Of a stretch of 64,000 nt of DNA, positions 57,620 to 64,000 are shown piece by piece; position 1 is the first letter of the stretch, and the number at the start of each line of letters is the position of its first letter. The stretch is from assembly GCA_004194705.1 (NCBI GenBank), contig SADC01000867.1, positions 310,001 through 374,000 on the forward strand, written 5' to 3'. The DNA comes from Ditylenchus dipsaci. Its lineage: Eukaryota > Nematoda > Chromadorea > Rhabditida > Anguinidae. A model generated the notes under the pieces. That model did no database searches, had not been told where the DNA came from, and saw nothing but the letters and a program-made list of their open reading frames with translations. Both the position numbers and the translations under genes were made by a program.

Positions 57620-57828
57620 AGGTCCTTACTGACGCACTAATTGCTGACGCACTCATTACGACGCACTAATTACTGACGCACTCATTACTGACGCACTCAT
57701 TACGACGCACTAATTACTGACGCACTCATTACTGACGCACACATTACTGACGCACACATTACGACGCACTAATTACTGACGCACTCATTACTGACGCACT
57801 CGTTGCAACGCACACATTACTCATAACC
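57620..57828. repeat. Right TIR of the MULE
   Basis: Inverted counterpart of the left arm: units of CATTACTGACGCACT, ending CGTTGCAACGCACACATTAC then TCATAACC. Confidence 0.85.
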
Positions 57829-58574
57829 TTTTTATGTCCTTCTAATTTAAAAGTTTGGTGTCAAAATAATTCTCAGGCTCTTGGCTATCCGACAAAATTA
57901 TTACAGCATGATTTCACAACATCTGGAGCTTATTTGAAGCAGGGCTCCCGGACGATTTATAAGATTGTCCTTATTTTGGATTCCAAATCCTTCAAATCAA
58001 ATCAATTACTGAATTTATAGTCAAAATCTTATTTTTAGCAGCAAGCAGCAATATTTCGCAAAAATTCCCTAAGATGTCACTATTTTGAATAAATGTCCTG
58101 ATCTTTGGGAAAAATCTTGGAGTCTTGTCTACACAGGAAACACATAAAACCACTACAAAGATTTATTTACACAAACAATATACGCTGATCTTGCAGCAAC
58201 TAATACTTCTACAGCTTTAACACACAGACTGCAACTCGTAGACACATGCGATCACTTAGGAGTAGCCATCTAAAACAAAAATTATACCAACAATCGAAAA
58301 AGACTAGGGAAATTTTTACGAAATTTTAAATATATTCAGATATTGTCTGACGTTAAACAACCGTATACAGTCGACTCTCCCAATAAATATCTCTCTCAAT
58401 AACGTTCACCTTTTTCCATAATGATCACCTAAGCGGGGGTTAAGTGACCTCACTGACAAAATGACCATCACATTAACACTCACACACTTTAGCAATAACC
58501 TTCGGATGATCTCGAGGGTGAAGGATATTAGGAGAGTGAAGGTATTAGACGCAAGCAAATGCCTTTAAAAAACT
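57829..58574. other. Spacer with a small TIR element
   Basis: ACAGTCGACTCTCCCAATAA at about 58368 and an imperfect inverse (AGGATATTAGGAGAGTGAAG) near 58530 bound a MITE of about 185 bp. The rest is AT-rich with no gene. Confidence 0.45.
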
Positions 58575-59324
58575 TTAAAAAAATTGAACCTGATATATTA
58601 ACTGTTCACCAGCAGGCATGCGATTCCAACCACCAGCTTGACTTTCGGTCGTTTGAGGGGAGACTGCTTCACTAGTTTCCTTTCTCGAGCGCTTTTCTTC
58701 AAAGTCAGCTGCATGCTTCTTGGACTTAGAACCAATTTCACTCTTCTTTGAATTTTGCGGCACCATTTCGAATCCAGGTTCTTCGTTCTGAGAAGACACC
58801 GGAGGCTGATCATTTGAAACCAAATCAAGATCACTGGGCTTATTTGGATTCCTTTTGAAGTAACCAAAGGCTTATTTGACACAAGAGCATTCTTATTTGA
58901 CTCAAGAGCATTCTTATTCGACAGCAGACTCACTGGTTCCCTCATAGTTCGCAAATCGCCCAGTTCTTTGCGCAATTTGTTTTCATCTTTCAAAGTTTGC
59001 AACTTGCAGCGGTTTTCCACAGCCTTCTTCTCAGCCAATTTCAGTGCTTTTTCCTCACCATTGACCTTCTTAACTGCATAGGCGAATGCACCAAGGAACA
59101 CGAGTCCCATGCAGAAGAGAAACATGGCGGAACCGAAAATAATTTAAGATCAGAAAACACAACAAATAAAACTTATAAAAATTTTAACCGAAAATGAGCC
59201 AGTCCTCCTTAGAATTTCTTTGTACATCCAAGAACACAGCAAGCATAGCAACCACAATCAGAACCGTCGAAACAACCACGAGTGACACTCCGAAGAAGCA
59301 TCTTGCAGCTTTCCAACATTTCAT
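58575..59324 (-). CDS. Two-TM coiled-coil protein, two single-base defects
   Basis: ATG at 59324. Exon 1 (59189-59324) has a TM (FFGVSLVVVSTVLIVVAMLA) and ends DWLIFG; exon 2 (58575-59133) continues with a second TM (MFLFCMGLVFLGAFAYAV), a lysine/glutamate coiled coil (KALKLAEKKAVENRCKLQT), SNKNAL repeats and a polar, phosphosite-rich tail. The 55-base intron starts GT but ends TTATTTTCG; one A missing from TTTTCAG would restore a normal site and the frame. A second slip near 58853 (TCAAAAGGAATCC) moves the tail to another frame (NPNKPSDLDLVSNDQPP), which then runs to TAA at 58575. A hairpin-type membrane anchor is plausible; no family recognised. Recent pseudogene or assembly errors. Confidence 0.5.
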
Positions 59325-59859
59325 AGCAAGAACAAGCAAGTGGAACAACAGATTGAATGACGATGAACTAACTTGACCTCAATCACCCTGAATTAATAGA
59401 TTATACCAAGCTAAAAAGTTCTCTATCCAAACCAGTGTTGCAAATCTCAGAATTTCGGCACCGGCACCAGCTCCAGGCACCGAACACAAAATTTACAACA
59501 CACTTTTTTCTGTCTCTTTTCAGAATTTTATCGAGCTGTTTATTAACGGGTGTCCAAAAAGTTCGTTGAGACAAAAACAATTTTACGCAGCTGGAACGAA
59601 CGACTTTCAACTCGCGAATGTTTTGACTGCGACAATCAACTGGCGACACCAACTCGCGACAATCCACTCGCGAATCGCGACACTATTGACTCAACTCGCG
59701 ACAGTCATAATCCCTTCTTTTTCGAAAAATTTTTGGCACCATCGTTTAAGCGTGAAAAGTTAGACCTATACACGCGAAAGTTACGGTCCGCCGTTCCCGT
59801 GTTAATCCGCAAAAAAAAGTTATTAATTGTCACTAATAACTTAAGGCCCAAATCGAAAA
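59325..59859. other. Intergenic with ACTCGCGA motif cluster
   Basis: ACTCGCGA or a close variant occurs about five times in 59608-59702, next to GGTGTCCAAAAAGTTCG (59549). Probably another motif-array repeat. No gene. Confidence 0.35.
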
Positions 59860-60630
59860 CACCCGTCAAAATCATTAAATTTCCTGTCAAATTTTAAAAA
59901 TTTCTCTTCCCAATGTATACTTTTCAAATTTCTTATTTTTTTGCATTAGCATGTAGCCCTGAATCTCTAGTTTCTGATAAGCCATTTACTAGCTTGATAC
60001 AATTTGAAAAAACGGGAGAAAAATCGAGTTTTTCAAAACTACACCTTTTTAAATGAGTTGTTCTCCCACTTTTCAGTATTGTATCGACCTAGTTGATAGC
60101 TTATCAGAAACTAGAGATTCAGGGCTACATGCTAATGCAAAAAAATATTTAAAAAATATAAGAGATACATCTAGAACGAGAAGTTTTAAAAATTGACGGG
60201 AGATTTAATGTTTTTGACGGTGTACGGTCAGTTAGCGATGGTTTTTTTCAAAATTTTTGATATTTTTTGCCATAAAAGTACTCTTTTTGTGGAAGACAGT
60301 TTTTCTGAGGCCACCCAGTAGCTGAAATTTCCTCAGGAATCCAAATGAAAAAACAGAATTTTAAAATACCGCGTGGTTGCTGAGATATGACCTAAAGTTG
60401 GATGGTCATCATTTAAAAATGACAAGCACCCAACTTTAGGTCATATCTCAGCAACCACGCGTTATTTTGAAATTCTGTTTTTTATTCGGATTTCTGAGGA
60501 AATTTCAGCTACTGGGTGGCCTCAGAAAAACTGTTTTTCACAAAAAAGTAATTTTATGGCGAAAATTATCAAAAATTTTGAAAAATACCATCGCTAACTG
60601 ACCACTCCCCGTTTTTGACGGGTGTTTTCA
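59860..60630. mobile_element. Two nested palindromic elements
   Basis: Outer ends GAAAACACCCGTCAAAA and TTTTTGACGGGTGTTTTC. One palindrome spans 59860-60220 (AGCATGTAGCCCTGAATCTC and inverse). A second spans 60227-60608 (GGTCAGTTAGCGATGG and CCATCGCTAACTGACC) with GTTTTTGACGG on each side. The second therefore inserted into the first near its right end. Confidence 0.75.
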
Positions 60631-60648
60631 GGTATAGCCATAACTTAA

Positions 60649-61115
60649 AGGGGCATGCCCACGCTAATAAGAGGTGGTGCCCGGGAATTCAAAATTTTTT
60701 TCTAATCATTGAACTTCTGTACGGACTTTTCAACTTGGTTTCTAACTAGGGTTGTCGAGCTTTTTTCCTTAAAAAGTTCGAAATTGAGAGCAGTTGTTGG
60801 AAGTAATTTTTCTTCTTGCTCGTAAATATTTTTTGATAGGAAGAATATTCAGACCTTTTTGACTGATCAATGTGCAAAAATCCAGTCACTAACATAAATA
60901 GATGACCGAGATATAAGCGTTTTCATTTCGAGCTTTCGAGCTTTTTTCGAGCTTCGAGCCCTCGAAGCTCGAAATTGGCGGCTCGAAAAAAGCTCGAAAG
61001 CTCGAAATGAAAACGCTTATATTTCGGTCATCTATTTATGTTAGTGACTGGATTTTTGCACATTGATCAGGGGGGGCATGCCCACGCCCGTCGTTTTCAA
61101 TTTCAAATGTTTGAA
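60649..61115. mobile_element. TTAA-type element with a TCGAGCTT palindrome inside
   Basis: TTAA then AGGGGCATGCCCACGC at the left; GGGGGCATGCCCACGC is repeated at 61071 in the same orientation, as if rearranged. The insert begins TAGGGTTGTCGAGC (same end as 24442 and 44859) and has inverted arms GCTCGAAAGCTCGAAATGAA at 60930-61010. Confidence 0.6.
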
Positions 61116-62203
61116 TTCCCGGGCACCACTTTTTCGTATGAAGACAAAACAATTATGTTTTTGCTTTTCATTTCAAATAGTTTTCTGGTCTTACTTAAAA
61201 TCATCTCACTATTTGCGTTCCCGTATTTTTCCTGACACTTATCATACAGTGTATTCCGGACATTTCGATGCCGCACTGAATTCATCCTGCCACACGAAAG
61301 TAATAGGGCGGCCAGTCACCCTGTCACAGGATTTACTGAACCTCACCTAGCCGAACGCTGAAAGCTGGAGTGGGTACTCTTCGCGACAGGTGGATATTCG
61401 TCTAGATGGCCAAAAAAAACGAACCATGATATCATACGTGGAACTGGGCGAGGAATTGGGTTTGACGTAATTTGGGTTTTCCCCATCCTATAGGCCGGTA
61501 CTTGGGTGGTTCCATCTGGTCAGGTGGATATCCACCTAGATAGCCTGGAAAACAAAAACCTGGTCAGGCGATGGTACTCGATAGATATCCCCGACATATA
61601 TTCCCATAGGCGTACGCAGGATTGCAAGACTTTTCCTGACAGAGTGCGGTGTATTCCAGCAAGCCAACTAGGACCCCTTGGAATCTGGAGGCAGGTCTCC
61701 TATCCAGCCTGACTTGCATCAACCCTTTTATGACTTTAAGGACCATTTGATACACTGATAAAAAGTTATGTGCTTGACACGGTTTTGAAATTAACAACCT
61801 TGATTTGTTCACTCCTGAACAACTATTGCTTCAGCACCTTTATCCGGGTACTTGGGCATTGATACCAGCAGTACTGCCACAAAAAGCGAGACGAAGTCTA
61901 AAATTTTAATAACAGAACAACTGAGAAAAGGTTCTTTGAAAATCAAATATAAAACATTTGCCGATGGGTTGAAGCCAGCTAGCGGCTGTTATACATCCAC
62001 TACAGAGAACTGGAATGCAAACGCTAATTCCATCTAACGAGCATGAACGCCACAACAGAATATTTTTCTAGGTACCGCATAACTAAAAGAAGAAGTAGTA
62101 GAGGTGAAACACTTTATTCTCCACGACAAAAAAAGCACAATAAAGCTCTTCAGATATACTAGATCGATTCTTAAAGTCTTCAGGAGAAACAATCAGGCCC
62201 ATG
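61116..62203. other. Intergenic, no gene; GGTGGATATCCACCTAGA repeats
   Basis: CAGGTGGATATTCGTCTAGA at 61386 and CAGGTGGATATCCACCTAGA at 61519 belong to the GTGGATACCCA family seen at 13.5-13.9 kb. No exon recognised. The 3' UTR of the next gene lies at the right edge. Confidence 0.4.
62113..62118 (-). terminator. Polyadenylation signal of the basic repeat-protein gene
   Basis: AATAAA on the minus strand, about 85 bases past the stop codon. Confidence 0.55.
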
Positions 62204-63919
62204 TCACTTCTTGTTCGGCAATCGACTGCGACGTTCACCTGTGTCCTAAAAAATTGGTATTTATAGAACAGAACGGCAATGAAGAAGATACCGTGGTGCG
62301 ACGAGAAGACGAGAGCGTTGGAGTCATATAGTTGGAGACACGACTTCTCGGCATTGACGGTGTTTCGCTGCGAACAGACGCACTGCCAGAAGCACTAAAA
62401 GAGAAGACATTTTGACAAACTGACTTTGGAAAATTAAGAAAGTGAATTACTTGAGAGGAGTAGCTAAAGTCTCCGTACCCTTCTTGACAGCTCGGCTACG
62501 TGTTGCAATTGGCAGAGACTGTGGCGGAGGAGGCATGGGCTTTCTAAGTAACAAATGTGCACAAAACAAACAAAAGGCTACTATTAAATCTTACTTGGTA
62601 GAAAACACATCCCGGATCACAGACGGCTTATTCGGATTGTTGCGCGGCTTGACAACCAGAGCTGGCTTATTTAAGACTTCGGCCACGATCTGCACTTCGG
62701 AAGAGACTTGCTGCTTCATCACGACAGGAACAAGAGAATTAGATGGACGAGCGGCTGCAGGGACTAGAGGCGGACCCATCACTTTGCTGGCGACTGACGG
62801 ACGTCCTGGCTTAACTAGAGACCTAGATCTGCGAGCCGGCAGCACCTTGGCACATCTGAATTGGCAATTATGCCGTGATTAATAACGGAAACACAAAATC
62901 ATACGTCGGTTGGACCTCTACAGGAATCAATTTCTTAACGGAAACCACTTTCTTGGCTGGAGTGACTTGCTTGTCGACTCTCCTAAAACTATAAGGTTAA
63001 TTTCCTAGGAATGACGAAGCACAAAGTAGTACTTGATTTCTGGGGTGCATGCCTGTTTCTTGGTACTAGAACGAAGTTGCATTGTTGAAGAAGTAGCGGA
63101 CACTTCGCGCTTCACTGGCGTGACAAGCTTTCTGAAAAACAGAGTTTAAACCAAGAAATTCAACAGCAGTCTAACTTTTGACTAGAACCCTTCAACTCTT
63201 CCTTGTTATCACTAGATCGAAGACGCATTCGAGACACTACAGTGGAGTTCTCAGTTGGTGGAGTACCCAGTTTTCTAAAGAGTAAAAGGACAGGTTCAAC
63301 AAGTACAAGACACCCAACGGATTTACCTGGCTTCAAGAACATCACGCGCAAGAGGCTGCACTGAAGCAAGAGCTTTAACACTCGGAACTGGCGTGACCAG
63401 TGGAGGAGACTGGAACTTGTCACATGCAGCTGCATCAACCACTTGGACATCCTTCAAATTAACGGCAATTTCCTCAACTTCATCAGCAGGAGCTTGACCC
63501 AACTTCTTAGCAACAGACGGACGACCCGGCTTGATTAAGGATCTTGACTGGCGAGGCTTCAACTTCACAGTCCTGCGAATTAATCTTTGATAGTCTTAAA
63601 AGCTATGTTTGACCATACATGTTGGCAGGATCACCGATGACGATCTTCTTCGCTGCATCATCCTTCTTCACTGCTTTCTTTACTTTGGCTTTGCTCAACT
63701 CTGGAGGGGACTGCGCTGGAAGCTATTTGGATGCACTGAAAAGGTTTAATATAAATGTGGAATCTTGGTAGTCGGTGACGCACGATCGAAAAAAAGGTCT
63801 CCAATGGTGTCATCCAGCTGTTGACCAAGCACGCAATACATCGGCACACTTGGAATGTAGTAGGGATCATCTTCCAACTTCTTCTTGTTCTCTTTCTGTT
63901 GTTGCTCAGGAGAAGTCAT
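62204..63919 (-). CDS. Basic repeat protein built from duplicated exons, unidentified
   Basis: Ten minus-strand exons, every join in phase: 63784-63919, 63619-63715, 63327-63572, 63176-63274, 63033-63131, 62905-62982, 62595-62855, 62451-62543, 62292-62394 and 62204-62245; 417 residues, AATAAA at 62118. Start: MTSPEQQQKENKKKLEDDP. The rest is rich in Lys, Arg, Pro, Ser and Val with no membrane segment, suggesting a nuclear or chromatin/microtubule-binding protein (inference only). Two repeats: SRSLIKPGRPSVAKK in exon 3 and SRSLVKPGRPSVASK in exon 7. Exons 4 and 5 are both 99 bases and read K-L-(G/V)-TP ... M-(R/Q)-LRSS; exons 6 and 8 begin similarly (KRVDKQVTP, KKPMPPPP). Exons 4-8 are all phase 2-2, the symmetry expected for exon duplication. 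NNPNKPS recalls NPNKPSD in the gene at 58.6 kb. Family unknown. Confidence 0.78.
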
Positions 63920-64000
63920 TTTGCAATACGATTGTTGAAAGCACTCTTTACGCAAAAACCTGAACGACACAATAAATGAAAGAGTACAGTTTTTTAAGAA

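Larger units (their letters stand above)
55280..57828 (+). mobile_element. Intact MULE (FLYWCH type) with tandem-repeat TIRs
   Basis: Left arm 55280-55465 and right arm 57620-57828 are inverted: GGTTATGAGTAATGTGTGCG, then about twelve units of GTGCGTCAGTAAT(G/T)A; the right arm mirrors them. Between them lies one intact seven-exon transposase gene. I could not see the expected 9-bp target duplication, so the outermost bases are uncertain. Confidence 0.85.

Noticed and set aside
55280..57828. The spaced GTGCGTCAGTAAT units as a CRISPR array
   Set aside because: Units are contiguous without unique spacers, are inverted at the two ends, and flank a MULE gene in a eukaryotic genome.
62442..62882. 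146-codon plus-strand frame (MNYLRGVAKVSVPF)
   Set aside because: It is the antisense shadow of exons 7-8 of the minus-strand basic repeat-protein gene, which has full phase support.

Overview
The window is eukaryotic and most likely a nematode. Five or more genes can be assembled by hand. Their introns are mostly 43-60 bases with GT...(T)TTTCAG borders, apart from larger introns that hold transposons. Several genes have a TTTTAG or TTTTCAG acceptor a few bases upstream of the ATG, as expected for spliced-leader trans-splicing. The gene content fits: a DMSR/FMRFamide-type neuropeptide receptor, a NAB/MAB-10 co-repressor, an orphan 7TM chemoreceptor-like gene, a nematode-style F-box protein, an SLC35A nucleotide-sugar transporter and a FLYWCH-MULE transposon. 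The DNA is AT-rich and crowded with short inverted-repeat transposons. There is no rRNA, no convincing tRNA, no CRISPR array and no prokaryotic operon.

Layout: 1-3.5 kb is a neuropeptide GPCR (minus strand, running off the left edge, one frameshift). 3.5-16.4 kb has no recognisable gene and is a field of MITEs. 16.4-19.9 kb is the seven-exon NAB/mab-10 homologue (minus). 20-34 kb is again MITEs, foldbacks and tandem repeats. 34.7-37.1 kb is an eight-exon 7TM receptor (plus). 38.7-40.1 kb is a 100-residue orphan gene. 40.4-42.1 kb is a broken multi-exon gene. 42.9-44.2 kb is an F-box gene. 44.3-45.8 kb is a Russian-doll nest of inverted repeats. 45.9-48.7 kb is a complete nine-exon SLC35A transporter (minus). 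49.2-52.6 kb is large foldbacks. 53-54.6 kb is a decayed transposon protein gene. 55.3-57.8 kb is an apparently intact MULE with seven exons and tandem-repeat terminal arms. 58.6-59.3 kb is a two-TM, coiled-coil gene with two single-base defects. 59.9-61.1 kb is nested palindromes. 62.2-63.9 kb is a complete ten-exon gene for a basic repeat protein built from duplicated phase-2 exons.

No cross-gene pathway is evident: the genes look like ordinary single-copy loci spread among transposons. The main signals of interest are the repeat families (hAT-type elements with perfect 8-bp target duplications and motif-array cores, TTAA-flanked elements, a TACCGTAT family), the exon-duplicated basic protein, the intact MULE, and a set of single-base deletions that break otherwise sound exons. 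Those deletions are either recent gene decay or uncorrected assembly indels. All gene models come from reading frames, splice signals and phase agreement; no database search was possible.
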